Of a stretch of DNA of 64,000 nt, positions 1-8,763 are shown piece by piece. The position numbers and the translations under genes are program-made. This stretch comes from Leucobacter massiliensis (lineage in GTDB: Bacteria; Actinomycetota; Actinomycetes; Actinomycetales; Microbacteriaceae): assembly GCF_002982315.1 (NCBI RefSeq), contig NZ_MWZD01000012.1, positions 1-64,000 of the forward strand, written 5' to 3'. The notes beneath the pieces were generated by a model that ran no database searches, was not told where the DNA came from, and saw nothing but the letters and a program-made list of their open reading frames with translations. Every line of letters begins with the position of its first letter. Position 1 is the stretch's first letter.

Positions 1-91
1 AGGCGATCCTGCGCGTGTCGGTCTCGGGCGGGACGGCAGCGGGGCGATGGGGCCGGCGCGCCGGTCGTCCCGCGGACGGCGGCGCCGCGCC

Positions 92-1093
92 TCAGTAGTG
101 CATGGTGCGGTCGACGGCCTCGAGCACCCGGTCGGCGTCGGGCAGGTACAGTCCCTCGAGCCGCGCGGGCGGGAAGGGCACGTCGTAGCCGGCCACCCGG
201 AGCACGGGCGCCTGCAGCGAGTAGAAGGCGTGCTCGGCGACGTGGGCGGCGATCTCGCTGCCCAGGCTCACGCTGCCCTGCGCCTCCTGCGCGACGACGA
301 GGCGGCCCGTCCGCCGCACCGAGTCGAGCAGCGGCCCGTAGTCGATGGGCGAGAGGCTGCGCAGATCCACGACCTCGAGGCTGGTGCCCTCGCTCTGCGC
401 GATCTCTGCGGCCTGCAGCAGGGTCGTGGTCATCGCCCCCCAGCCGGCCACGGTGCAGTCGGTGCCGGGACGGGCGACGCGGCTGCGGTGCAGCTCGAAG
501 GCGCCGTCGACGGGGTCGACCTCCCCCTTGTGCCAGTACTTCGCCTTCGGCTCGAAGAAGAGCACCGGATCGGGCGAGGCGATCGCCTGCTGGATCATCC
601 AGTAGGCGTCGTTCGGCGTGGAGGGCGCGACGACGCGCAGGCCCGGCGTATGGGCGAAGTAGGCCTCGGGGCTCTCCTGGTGGTGCTCCACGGCGCCGAT
701 GTGACCGCCGTAGGGCACGCGGATCACGACGGGCATCGGCACCGCGCCGTCGTGCCGGCTGGTGAACTTGGCGAGCTGGGTGACGATCTGGTTGACGGCG
801 GGGGAGATGAAGCCGTCGAACTGGATCTCGATCACCGGCCGGTAGCCGCGCATGGCGAGCCCGATCGCGCCGCCGACGATGCCGGCCTCGGCGAGCGGGG
901 TGTCGAGCACCCGGGCCGAGCCGAACTCCGCGTGCAGGCGGTCGGTGACGCGGAAGACGCCGCCGAGCGGGCCGATGTCCTCGCCCATGAGCAGCACGCG
1001 GTCATCGGCGGCCATCGCGGTGCGCAGGCCCTCGTTGATGGCCTTCGCGAGCGGCAGCGTGGTGCGTTCGGCGAGGGTGGTGACGGCGCTCAT
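92..1093 (-). CDS. 2-oxo acid (branched-chain/pyruvate) dehydrogenase E1 component, beta subunit
   Basis: The 333-aa protein has the transketolase-like pyrimidine-binding fold of E1 beta subunits: a GEDIG motif near residue 37, a DTPLAE segment near 64-70, and the transketolase C-terminal domain from about residue 205. With the alpha subunit encoded just upstream it forms the thiamine-diphosphate-dependent E1 enzyme that decarboxylates 2-oxo acids and passes the acyl group to an E2 lipoyl protein. The ATG overlaps the alpha-subunit stop (ATGA), so translation is probably coupled. The expected E2 gene would lie beyond the left edge; the first 91 bp of the window contain no start codon or gene I can support. 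Length is normal for the family. Whether the substrate is a branched-chain 2-oxo acid or pyruvate cannot be settled from sequence; the two-subunit E1 favours the branched-chain type. Confidence 0.9.
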   Translation of the reverse strand: MSAVTTLAERTTLPLAKAINEGLRTAMAADDRVLLMGEDIGPLGGVFRVTDRLHAEFGSARVLDTPLAEAGIVGGAIGLAMRGYRPVIEIQFDGFISPAVNQIVTQLAKFTSRHDGAVPMPVVIRVPYGGHIGAVEHHQESPEAYFAHTPGLRVVAPSTPNDAYWMIQQAIASPDPVLFFEPKAKYWHKGEVDPVDGAFELHRSRVARPGTDCTVAGWGAMTTTLLQAAEIAQSEGTSLEVVDLRSLSPIDYGPLLDSVRRTGRLVVAQEAQGSVSLGSEIAAHVAEHAFYSLQAPVLRVAGYDVPFPPARLEGLYLPDADRVLEAVDRTMHY

Positions 1094-2277
1094 TCGGCGC
1101 TCCCTTCGGTGAACGAGGCCTCGTAGTGCGCGAGCCAGGCGCGCTGCTCCTCAATGCGCGGGTGCGGCTCGGAGTAGACGTGCGCGAACATGCTGTCCGC
1201 CTCCGGCACCGGCAGGGCGAGGATCTCGTCGCGGATCTGCTTCGCCTCCCGGTCGGCGGTGGCGCGCACCTCCTCGAAGAAGTCGTCGCCGAGGCCGAGC
1301 GAGCGCAGGTGGGTCTCGAGCCGCGCGATCGGATCCCGCCGCTGCCACGCCTCCAGCTCGCCCTCGGCCCGGTAGCGGGTCGGGTCGTCGCTCGTGGTGT
1401 GCGCGCCGATGCGGTAGGTGAGCGCCTCGATGTAGCCCGGGCCCCGGCCCTCGCGGGCGTCGCGGAGGAAACGGCGTCCGACGGCGTAGGCGGCGAGCGG
1501 GTCGTTGCCGTCGATCTGCACGCTGCGCAGGCCGAAGCCGAGGGCGCGGCGGTAGAGCGGGGTGCGGGACTGCCGGGTGACGGGCACGGAGATCGCCCAC
1601 TGGTTGTTCTGCACGACGAACACCTCGGGGGTCTGGTAGCTCGCCGCGAAGATGAGGGCCTCGTTGGCGTCGCCCTGGCTGCTGGTGCCGTCCCCGTAGA
1701 AGACCATGGTGGCCTCGCCGGTGGCGGTGCCCGGCTCCCCCGCGTCGAGCGCGCCGTCGCCGGCGCGGCGCTTCGCGTCGAGCACCTGGGCGAGGGCGTA
1801 ACCGGTGGCGTGCTGCGCCTGCGCGCCGAGCACGAGCGTGTAGAGGTGGAAGTTGCCGTTGGCGGGGTCGGTGACGTCCCAGCCGCCGTGGGTGAGGCCG
1901 CGGAAGAGGCGGGCGAGCTGCACGAGCGGGAGGCCCCGGACCCGCGCGACGGTGTGCTCGCGGTAGGCGGGGAAGATGTGGTCCTGGGGCTCCGTGGCGT
2001 GGGCGAGGCCCGCCTGGCACCCCTCCTGGCCGACGCTCGGCACCCACAGCGCGAGCTGGCCCTGGCGCTGCAGATGCGTGCACTCGGTGTCGAAGGCGCG
2101 CGTGGAGACCATGTCGCGATACCACTGCGCGAAGTCGTCGGCCCCCACTGCCGCGAGCTCGTCGGCGAACTCCGCCGCGGTGGCCGAGGGTGCGTACCGG
2201 CCCTGCTCGTCGAGGAAGCGGATCGGCTCGGGATCCACCCCGCTCAGCAGGGGCTCAATGGAGGTCTGTTCGCTCAT
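1090..2277 (-). CDS. 2-oxo acid (branched-chain/pyruvate) dehydrogenase E1 component, alpha subunit
   Basis: The 395-aa protein carries the thiamine-diphosphate motif, starting GDGTSSQGDANEAL and ending in NN (about residues 195-225), plus the E1-alpha YREH segment near residue 105 and the IGAHTTSDDPTRYR phosphorylation-loop-like region. It is the catalytic cofactor-binding half of the E1 decarboxylase and pairs with the beta subunit encoded by the next gene, which it overlaps by 4 bp. The start at 2277 gives a normal N-terminus. An in-frame codon at 2385 would add 36 unrelated residues. A TACACT element ends 8 nt before this ATG, suggesting a leaderless transcript and supporting the choice of start. 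Confidence 0.92.
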   Translation of the reverse strand: MSEQTSIEPLLSGVDPEPIRFLDEQGRYAPSATAAEFADELAAVGADDFAQWYRDMVSTRAFDTECTHLQRQGQLALWVPSVGQEGCQAGLAHATEPQDHIFPAYREHTVARVRGLPLVQLARLFRGLTHGGWDVTDPANGNFHLYTLVLGAQAQHATGYALAQVLDAKRRAGDGALDAGEPGTATGEATMVFYGDGTSSQGDANEALIFAASYQTPEVFVVQNNQWAISVPVTRQSRTPLYRRALGFGLRSVQIDGNDPLAAYAVGRRFLRDAREGRGPGYIEALTYRIGAHTTSDDPTRYRAEGELEAWQRRDPIARLETHLRSLGLGDDFFEEVRATADREAKQIRDEILALPVPEADSMFAHVYSEPHPRIEEQRAWLAHYEASFTEGSAE

Positions 2278-2285
2278 CCCGACCC

Positions 2286-2291
2286 AGTGTA
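2286..2291 (-). promoter_or_regulatory. -10 element (TACACT), probable leaderless promoter of the E1 operon
   Basis: On the minus strand TACACT is followed by 8 nt and then the E1-alpha ATG. The same TANNNT-plus-6-to-8-nt arrangement recurs before many starts in this window. No clear -35 is visible. Confidence 0.5.
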
Positions 2292-2414
2292 ATGAGGCCC
2301 CGCCCGCATCCCCGGATATACCCGCGCCGCGAAGTCGCGGGCCGGTGTCCGGGGAGGAGGCAGAGTGCTCAGCGGGACCAGGCAACCGCGTCTCCCCGGC
2401 GGCGCAGCCGCGCG

Positions 2415-3518
2415 CTATCGCCCGAGGTGGGCGGCGACGACGCGCAGCACCTCCGGCACGCTCTCGGCCTCTCCGACGGAGATGCGCACGCCGTGGCCGG
2501 CGAAGGGACGCACGAGGGTGCCCGCCTCGGCGAAGTCGGCCGCGAGCGCGAGCGCGCTCTCCACGCCCCCTTCGCCCGCAGCCGTCTCGCGGATCCAGAC
2601 GAAGTTGCCCTGCGCCTCGGGCACGTCCAGTCCGAGCTCGCGCAGGGAGGCCGCAAGCCCATCGCGCCGCTCGGCGAGCGCCGCGATGCGTTCCGCGCCG
2701 GCCTCACGGGCCTCGGGTGCGAGCACGGCCAGCGCGGCGCTCTCCGCGATGCCGGTCACCGAGAGCGGGACCGCCACGCTCGCTGCGGCCCCCAGGATCG
2801 CGGGGTCGCCGACGCCGTAGCCGATGCGCAGCCCCGCCAGCCCGTACGCCTTCGAGAAGGTGCGCAGCACCACGAGGTTCGGGTGCTCGCGCAGCACGTC
2901 CTCGCCGCGCACGGCCTGCGGATCGGTGACGAACTCGCGGTACGCCTCGTCGAGGACCACGAGGGTGTCGGCGGGCACGCGCGCCATGAAGCGGTCGAAG
3001 TCGGCGCGTCCGATCGCGGGCCCGGTCGGGTTGTTGGGGCTGCACAGCAGCACCACCCGGGTGCGCTCGGTGATCGCTGCGGCGAACGCATCGAGTGCAT
3101 GCTCGGCGCGCGCGTTCAGCGGGACGGCGACGGGCGTCGCCCCCGACGCGAGCCCGAGCGCCGGGTAGGCCTCGAAGCTGGGCCACGCGTAGAGGTACTC
3201 GTCGCCCGGGCCGGCCGCGGCGTGCACGAGCTGATAGAGGATCGTGACCGATCCCGCGCCGAGGTGCACCGATCCGGCGTCCACGCCGAAGGGCTCGGCG
3301 ATGGCCGCACGCAGTTCCGGCATCCCCGCCGCGGCGTAGCGGTGGCTCAGCCCCGCCCGCTCCGTGATCGCGGCGAGCACACCCGGCAGCGGCTCGAAGG
3401 GGTTCTCATTGCTCGACAGCTTGAAGCCGGGCTTCGTTGGCGTCGCCCCCTGCCGGTAGGCGGGGGTGGCGAGCACATCGGCGCGCAGGCGCACGGGCGG
3501 GGCGGGGGTGTCGCTCAT
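2415..3518 (-). CDS. hisC: Histidinol-phosphate/aromatic aminotransferase (HisC/Pat family)
   Basis: This 367-aa fold-type I PLP aminotransferase has the HisC-type N-terminal KLSSNENP segment (LSSNENPFEPLPGV), the CSPNNPTGPAIG motif and the Schiff-base lysine in the RTFSKAYGLAGLRIGY block. It transaminates histidinol phosphate or, if it is the actinobacterial Pat paralogue, aromatic 2-oxo acids. It stands alone next to the 2-oxo acid dehydrogenase genes, with no other his genes in the window, so Pat-like function is a real alternative. The start at 3518 (MSDTPAPP) was chosen because upstream in-frame sequence is low-quality shadow and a TACACT box ends 7 nt upstream. Confidence 0.85.
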   Translation of the reverse strand: MSDTPAPPVRLRADVLATPAYRQGATPTKPGFKLSSNENPFEPLPGVLAAITERAGLSHRYAAAGMPELRAAIAEPFGVDAGSVHLGAGSVTILYQLVHAAAGPGDEYLYAWPSFEAYPALGLASGATPVAVPLNARAEHALDAFAAAITERTRVVLLCSPNNPTGPAIGRADFDRFMARVPADTLVVLDEAYREFVTDPQAVRGEDVLREHPNLVVLRTFSKAYGLAGLRIGYGVGDPAILGAAASVAVPLSVTGIAESAALAVLAPEAREAGAERIAALAERRDGLAASLRELGLDVPEAQGNFVWIRETAAGEGGVESALALAADFAEAGTLVRPFAGHGVRISVGEAESVPEVLRVVAAHLGR

Positions 3519-3525
3519 AGAGGCC

Positions 3526-3531
3526 AGTGTA
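3526..3531 (-). promoter_or_regulatory. -10 element (TACACT) of hisC, leaderless arrangement
   Basis: Minus-strand TACACT is separated from the hisC ATG by only 7 nt, too short for a Shine-Dalgarno leader, so the transcript should begin at or next to the start codon. Confidence 0.5.
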
Positions 3532-3636
3532 GAGCGCCAGGCCCCGGCGGATGGGCGCCCATCCGCGTCGTCCGCGTCCCTCGCACCGTGGCGGGCGCCT
3601 GCTGCGCGGCCGCCGCGGACGTGCGAGACTGGGAGC

Positions 3637-4044
3637 ATGCGCAGCATCATCAGGGTTCTCGTCGGCGCCTTCGCGCTGTGGCTGACGACGCTGATCGTCG
3701 GCGGGAACGGCCCGCACGGGGTGTGGATCGTCCCCATCAGCGGTGACGACTACGCACCGCTGATCACCCTGCTGCTCGTCGCGCTCGTCTTCGGTCTCGT
3801 CAACGCGACCCTGGGCCGCGTCGTGCGCTTCGTGTCGATTCCGCTCTACATTCTCACGCTGGGCCTCTTCGGGCTGATCGTCAACGGCTTTCTCTTCGCC
3901 GTCGTCGCCTGGCTCTCCGAGCTCGCCGGTTTCGGCCTGCGGATCGAGAGCTTCTGGTGGGGTGTGCTCGCGGCCCTCGTGATGTCCGTGCTCGCCGGCA
4001 TCATGAACGGCCTCCTGGGCACCGGCCGGCGCAAGGACCGCTGA
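3637..4044 (+). CDS. Phage holin family IV / YvlD-like small membrane protein
   Basis: The protein has 135 aa and is almost entirely hydrophobic, with about four membrane segments: residues 4-22, 36-58, 63-88 and 106-128. The block FVSIPLYILTLGLFGLIVNG is typical of the widespread bacterial family annotated as phage holin family 4 (YvlD-like). Despite that name these chromosomal proteins are not phage lysis genes, and their role is not firmly known; in Bacillus they belong to envelope-stress regulons. There is no phage context here. The start at 3637 is preceded closely by GAGACT, consistent with a leaderless transcript diverging from hisC. The next gene is 140 bp downstream. Confidence 0.75.
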   Translation: MRSIIRVLVGAFALWLTTLIVGGNGPHGVWIVPISGDDYAPLITLLLVALVFGLVNATLGRVVRFVSIPLYILTLGLFGLIVNGFLFAVVAWLSELAGFGLRIESFWWGVLAALVMSVLAGIMNGLLGTGRRKDR

Positions 4045-4184
4045 GGCCGGCACCGCCAGCCCATGGGCCGCTGAGCCGGGCTCGCCGGCAGTGACCCGGC
4101 AGCGAGCTGGCGTGAGACCCGGGTACCACGCGGGCGGCACTCCGGGTCGATGCGGCGGGCGCGTCGGCGGGCGAGGCTGGACGC

Positions 4185-4955
4185 ATGCACACACCACTGC
4201 TCGAGGCCGAGGGCCTCTCCCAGCATTACGGACCCACCCGCGCCCTCGACGGCGTCTCGCTCGCCTTCGCGGCGGGCACCTCGACGGCCGTCATGGGGGC
4301 CTCGGGATCGGGCAAGACCACACTGCTGCACACGCTGGCGGGCATCCTCGTCCCCGGCATGGGGCAGGTGCGCTTCGGCGGCGCCGACATCTCGCACCTC
4401 GGCGACGCCGAACGCAGCCGGCTGCGGCGCGAGCACTTCGGCTTCGTGTTCCAGCAGGGCCTGCTCGTGCCGGAGCTGACCGCGATCGAGAACGTGGCGC
4501 TCGCCCTCATGCTCACGGGCCGTTCGAAGCGGGAGTCGCTGCCGTATGCGGCGGGCTGGCTGGCGGCCCTCGGCTTGCAGGGCCTGGAGGAGCGGCGGAT
4601 CGGCGAGCTGTCCGGAGGGCAGGCGCAGCGCGTCGCGATCGCACGGGCGCAGGTGACGGGCGCGCAGATCGTCTTCGCGGACGAGCCGACGGGCGCCCTC
4701 GACTCGCAGACCTCGCAGGAGGTGATGCAGGCGCTGCTCGCCGCGACCGTGGGGCAGGGCCGCACGCTCGTCGTCGTCACCCACGACCGCGAGGTCGCCG
4801 CGCAGTGCCAGCGCACCGTCGAGATGCGCGACGGGCGCGTCGTGCGCGACAGCGCCCCCGCGGGCGAGGGCCCGGCGGCGGCGTACCCGGCCGCGCCGTC
4901 CGGCGACGCGTCCGGATCATGGCCCGGCGCCGAGGGGCTGCGGGGCGAGCGATGA
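4185..4955 (+). CDS. ABC transporter ATP-binding protein (MacB/LolD type)
   Basis: The 256-aa nucleotide-binding domain has Walker A GASGSGKTTLL near residue 40, a Q-loop QQG near 90, the signature LSGGQAQRVAIARA near 146, Walker B IVFADEPTGALDS and the H-loop histidine in VVTHD. The ADEPTGALDS form is typical of MacB/LolD-type exporters that pair with FtsX-like permeases and often confer resistance to antimicrobial peptides or move lipoproteins. The last 30 residues are Pro/Ala-rich. Its stop overlaps the start of the permease gene (ATGA), so the two form one translation unit. No dedicated regulator is adjacent. Confidence 0.92.
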   Translation: MHTPLLEAEGLSQHYGPTRALDGVSLAFAAGTSTAVMGASGSGKTTLLHTLAGILVPGMGQVRFGGADISHLGDAERSRLRREHFGFVFQQGLLVPELTAIENVALALMLTGRSKRESLPYAAGWLAALGLQGLEERRIGELSGGQAQRVAIARAQVTGAQIVFADEPTGALDSQTSQEVMQALLAATVGQGRTLVVVTHDREVAAQCQRTVEMRDGRVVRDSAPAGEGPAAAYPAAPSGDASGSWPGAEGLRGER

Positions 4956-6301
4956 TCGCCCGGGTGCTCTGGCTGCTCTCGCGCCCAGCGGCCCAGGGCC
5001 GCACCGCACTGCTCCTCCCCGTGATCGCCTACGCGGCCGTGACGGCCCTCCTCGGCATCGTGCTCGGGGGTGCGCAGCGCTTCTGGGGGTACACCGACGA
5101 ACTCGGAGACCTCTATCGGGTGCTCGCGGCGATCGCCCTGGCGCTGCTGGTCGTGCCGTTGGTCACCCTCGCCGGTGCGGCTGCGCGCCTGTCGGTGCGC
5201 CGCCGGGACGAGCGGCTGTCCACGCTCCGCTTGCTGGGGGCGACGGGCCGGCAGGTTTCGGCGATGACCGTGATCGAGTCGGCAGCGGTCGCCCTCTGCG
5301 GGGCGCTCCTCGGGCTCGCACTCGCCTACGCGGCCTCGCCGCTGATCGGCCTGATCCACTTCCGGGGCGAGGCGCTCGGAACCTCCGGTGCGGCGCTGCA
5401 CGCCGGGGTCGCCGCGGCCCTCGTGGCCGGCGTCACCTCCCTCGCGGCGGTGAGCGCCGTCGTCAGCCTGCGGCGCGTGGTGATCTCCCCGCTGGGCGTC
5501 GCCCTCAAGCACGGGGCGCCGCGCCTCTCATGGCTGCGCGCTCTCATCGCGGTGCTCGTGATCGCCGCGGCCCTCGGCCTGCTCACCAGCATCAATCCGG
5601 CGCTCCTCGGCGCAGTGGGACCGGCCCTCTTCTTCGGGGGCCTGTTCGCGGCGGTGCTGGCCGTGCTCGGCCTCGTGGGCCCCTGGCTCATCGGGGTGCT
5701 CGCACGGGGGCGCGCCCGCCGTGCGCAGACGCCACGCGCCCTGCTCTCGGCCCGCATGATCCTCGAGGACCCGCGAGCGGCGTGGCGGCAGGTCTCGGGG
5801 GTGGCGATGGCCAGCTTCATGGCGGTCTTCGCCGGCTCGGGCATGGCGCTGCTCGGCGCGATGGACGCCTCGGCCCCCGCGGCCGACGCGGACCCCGCCG
5901 TGCTCCACCTGCCCGCGGACATCCGCACCGGGATCCTCATCACGGTCGTGGGCGCCTTCCTCACGGTCGCCGCCTCCGTGGGCGTCGGCCAGGCGGCGGC
6001 GCTGCTGGACCGCCGCGACGTGATCCGCTCGCTCGACATGCTCGGCGCCCCGCTCGCCGCGCAGGACGAGGCGCGCCGCAGTGCGGTGATGCTGCCGCTG
6101 CTGCTCGCCGCGCTCGGCTCCGCGGGCGTGGCAGCCGCACTGGTGCTGCCGCTGCTGGGGATCGCCCTCATCGTCGCGCCGGTGTCGCTCGCCGTGGTGT
6201 TCTCCTCGCTCGCCGCGGGGATCCTGCTCGTGCGGCTCGGGATCGCCACCACTCGACCGCTGCTCGCTCGCCTGGCGAGCGCCGCCCCGGCGGCGGTCTG
6301 A
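4952..6301 (+). CDS. ABC transporter permease, FtsX-like
   Basis: This 449-aa permease has hydrophobic segments near residues 12-40, 52-74, 100-125, 148-172, 180-215, 285-305, 325-350 and 390-430. They are arranged as two FtsX/MacB-like halves around soluble stretches, and the motif RRRDERLSTLRLLGAT, typical of FtsX-family permeases, follows the second segment. It forms the membrane part of the exporter with the ATPase encoded by the preceding gene (4-bp overlap). I use the ATG at 4952: upstream in-frame sequence reads through the ATPase gene in another frame and is not protein-like. The substrate is unknown; antimicrobial peptide or lipid export is the usual guess for this family. Confidence 0.9.
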   Translation: MIARVLWLLSRPAAQGRTALLLPVIAYAAVTALLGIVLGGAQRFWGYTDELGDLYRVLAAIALALLVVPLVTLAGAAARLSVRRRDERLSTLRLLGATGRQVSAMTVIESAAVALCGALLGLALAYAASPLIGLIHFRGEALGTSGAALHAGVAAALVAGVTSLAAVSAVVSLRRVVISPLGVALKHGAPRLSWLRALIAVLVIAAALGLLTSINPALLGAVGPALFFGGLFAAVLAVLGLVGPWLIGVLARGRARRAQTPRALLSARMILEDPRAAWRQVSGVAMASFMAVFAGSGMALLGAMDASAPAADADPAVLHLPADIRTGILITVVGAFLTVAASVGVGQAAALLDRRDVIRSLDMLGAPLAAQDEARRSAVMLPLLLAALGSAGVAAALVLPLLGIALIVAPVSLAVVFSSLAAGILLVRLGIATTRPLLARLASAAPAAV

Positions 6302-6372
6302 GCCGCCCCGGCGGCTTGCCGTCGCGTGGGAGAATGGGGGCGGCCAGGATCCCGACACACCGAGAGGCACCC

Positions 6373-7758
6373 ATGACCCCGCTTCCCCCGCAGCCCATCA
6401 GCCCGCTCGACGGCCGCTACCGCGCGCAGGTCGCCGAGCTCGGCGACACGCTCTCCGAGGCGGGGCTGAACCGGGCGCGCGTCCACGTCGAGGTGGAGTG
6501 GCTGGCGTACCTCACCGAGCACTCGCTGCTCGGCGGCTCTCCGATGGGAGCCGAGCAGCTCGCCTCCCTGCGCGAGTGGGCGGCGAACTTCGGCCAGGCC
6601 GAGATCGACGAGCTGGCGGAGACGGAGAAGACCACGCAGCACGACGTGAAGGCGGTCGAGTACCTGGTGCGTGCGCGGCTCGAGCAGCAGGGCCTCGGCC
6701 ACCTCGCCGAGCTCACGCACGTCTGCTGCACCAGCGAGGACATCAACAACCTCTCCTACGCGCTCACCGTGAAGCAGGCGATCGCCGAGGTCTGGCGTCC
6801 GCGCTTCGCGCGGGTCATCGGCGAGCTCGCCCGTCAGGCGGAGCAGTACCGCGAGCTGCCCATGATGAGCCGCACCCACGGCCAGCCCGCCACGCCCACG
6901 ACGCTCGGCAAGGAGCTCGCGGTGTTCGTGCACCGCCTGGAACGACAGCTGAACCAGATCGACGACATCGAGTACCTCGGCAAGTTCTCCGGTGCCACCG
7001 GCACCTTCGCGGCGCACCTCGCCGCCGACCCGGAGACCGACTGGGCGCGCGTCTCGCAGGAGTTCGTCGAGGGACTCGGGCTCGACTGGAACCCGCTCAC
7101 CACCCAGATCGAGTCGCATGACTGGCAGGCGGAGCTCTACACCCGCGTCGCACACGCGAACCGCATCCTGCACAATCTCGCGACCGACATCTGGAGCTAC
7201 ATCTCCATCGGCTACTTCCGGCAGATCCCCGTCGCCGGCGCGACCGGCTCCTCCACCATGCCGCACAAGGTCAACCCGATCCGCTTCGAAAACGCGGAGG
7301 CCAATCTCGAACTCTCGAACGCGATCCTCGACTCGCTCGCCGCCACCCTCGTGACGAGCCGCTGGCAGCGCGACCTCACCGACTCCTCGGCGCAGCGCAA
7401 TATCGGCGTGGGCCTCGGCCACTCGGTGCTCGCCCTCGACAACATCCTGAAGGGCCTCGCTCAGATCGACGCGGCGCCGGAGGTGCTCGCCGCCGACCTC
7501 GATGCGAACTGGGAGGTGCTGGGCGAGGCGATCCAGACCGTCATCCGTGCCGAGGTGACCGCGGGGCGCTCCACCATCAGCGACCCCTATGCGGCCCTCA
7601 AGGAGCTCACGCGCGGGCGCCGGATCGGTCAGGCCGAACTGGCCGAGTTCGTGCAGGGGCTCGAGATCGGGGAGGCCGCCAAGCAGCGCCTGCTCGCGCT
7701 GACGCCCGCGAGCTATACCGGAGACGCAGCGCGTCTGCTGGACTACCTGCAGCGCTGA
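6373..7758 (+). CDS. purB: Adenylosuccinate lyase
   Basis: The 461-aa enzyme starts with the family hallmark SPLDGRYRAQV and contains the fumarase/ASL superfamily signature GSSTMPHKVNP (about residues 293-303), the TSEDINNLSYAL block and the SRTHGQPATPTTLGKE block with its catalytic histidine. It cleaves adenylosuccinate to AMP and SAICAR to AICAR in purine synthesis, each with release of fumarate. Length matches the 456-465-aa PurB form. The start at 6373 gives the expected N-terminus. It follows the ABC permease by 71 bp, with an AT-poor spacer, and probably has its own promoter. Confidence 0.96.
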   Translation: MTPLPPQPISPLDGRYRAQVAELGDTLSEAGLNRARVHVEVEWLAYLTEHSLLGGSPMGAEQLASLREWAANFGQAEIDELAETEKTTQHDVKAVEYLVRARLEQQGLGHLAELTHVCCTSEDINNLSYALTVKQAIAEVWRPRFARVIGELARQAEQYRELPMMSRTHGQPATPTTLGKELAVFVHRLERQLNQIDDIEYLGKFSGATGTFAAHLAADPETDWARVSQEFVEGLGLDWNPLTTQIESHDWQAELYTRVAHANRILHNLATDIWSYISIGYFRQIPVAGATGSSTMPHKVNPIRFENAEANLELSNAILDSLAATLVTSRWQRDLTDSSAQRNIGVGLGHSVLALDNILKGLAQIDAAPEVLAADLDANWEVLGEAIQTVIRAEVTAGRSTISDPYAALKELTRGRRIGQAELAEFVQGLEIGEAAKQRLLALTPASYTGDAARLLDYLQR

Positions 7759-7875
7759 CCGCGCCTTCGCCGGCGCTCCGCCTGCCGGCCGCCTCGTGAG
7801 CTGCCCCCTGAGCGGCAGCGACCCCCTGGCGGGTCACGGCGCGGCTGTGTCAGAGTGGGGGCATCTGAGGAGAGG

Positions 7876-8739
7876 ATGTCCGTGACCGAAGCCGCGCCCA
7901 GCCCAGCCGAGCTCTTCGCCCGCCCGCGCACCATGCACCGATTCACCGCGCGGCGGGTGACCGTGACCGCGGTCGTCGAGATCGAGCACTTCACGCGGGT
8001 CACGCTCTCCGGCGAGGAGCTCGGGGACTGGGCGAGCATCGGGCCCGGGGATCACGCCCGCGTCTTCTTCCCCGATCCTGAGACCGGCGAGCTGATCGCC
8101 CCCGCTCCTCTCGGACCCGAGGAGAGCGGCATCGTCAGACCCGACGGTCCCGCCTTCGGCAGGGACTTCACCCCGCTCAATGTGCGCACCGTGTCCGGTT
8201 CCGGGCATCGCGCCTTCGACATCGACATCCTGCGTCACGCGGACCCCGGCCCTGCGGCGGCCTGGGCGACCCGGGCAGCGCCCGGCGAGGAGCTCGTGAT
8301 CGTGGGGCCGCGCGGTTCCGTCTCGGTCGCCGCCGCTGCGCCGCGCGTGCTCTGCGTGGCCGACGCGAGCGCGCTCCCCGCGACCGCTCGCTGGATCGCG
8401 GAGATGCCGTCCGGTGCGAGGATCGAGGTCATCGCGGACGTCGACGATCCCAACTGGGTGCGGGCCTACCTCGCGGCCCAGGGCGGGCGCGACGTGCCTG
8501 TCAGCGCCGCACGCGCCGAGCCCGACGGGCTCGCCACGGCGGCGCGCGAGGCGGGCATCGACGCCGGCACCTACGTGTTCGCCGCGGGCGAGGCGAACCG
8601 GCTCATCCCGCTGCGCCGTCTGCTGCGCTACGAACTCGGCCTGCCCCGCGAGCAGTACGCGATCACGGGCTACTGGCGACGCGGAGACGCCGCCTTCGAT
8701 CACCACGCGCCCATCGACCCGGCCGATCCCGACGACTGA
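7876..8739 (+). CDS. Siderophore-interacting protein (FAD-dependent ferric-siderophore reductase, ViuB/SIP type)
   Basis: The 287-aa protein has the SIP layout: an N-terminal FAD-binding beta-barrel (RVTLSGEEL near residue 47, DHARVFFPD near 63, RDFTPLNVRTV near 100) and a C-terminal NAD(P)-binding domain ending ITGYWRRG, the hallmark of the family. These enzymes release iron in the cytoplasm by reducing ferric siderophores. No siderophore transporter is adjacent, so the partner is unknown. The start ATG at 7876 follows a GAGGAGAGG ribosome-binding site; a GTG at 7855 is less likely. It is convergent with the galM-like gene, leaving 24 bp between stops. Confidence 0.88.
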   Translation: MSVTEAAPSPAELFARPRTMHRFTARRVTVTAVVEIEHFTRVTLSGEELGDWASIGPGDHARVFFPDPETGELIAPAPLGPEESGIVRPDGPAFGRDFTPLNVRTVSGSGHRAFDIDILRHADPGPAAAWATRAAPGEELVIVGPRGSVSVAAAAPRVLCVADASALPATARWIAEMPSGARIEVIADVDDPNWVRAYLAAQGGRDVPVSAARAEPDGLATAAREAGIDAGTYVFAAGEANRLIPLRRLLRYELGLPREQYAITGYWRRGDAAFDHHAPIDPADPDD

Positions 8740-8763
8740 CCGGGACCGGCTGCGGAACGGGAC

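Noticed and set aside
1-91. Possible start of an E2 gene at the left edge
   Set aside because: No start codon with a ribosome-binding site in the right frame can be seen in these 91 bp.
3637-4044. Prophage remnant suggested by a holin-family name
   Set aside because: The family is a common chromosomal membrane protein; no other phage gene is nearby.
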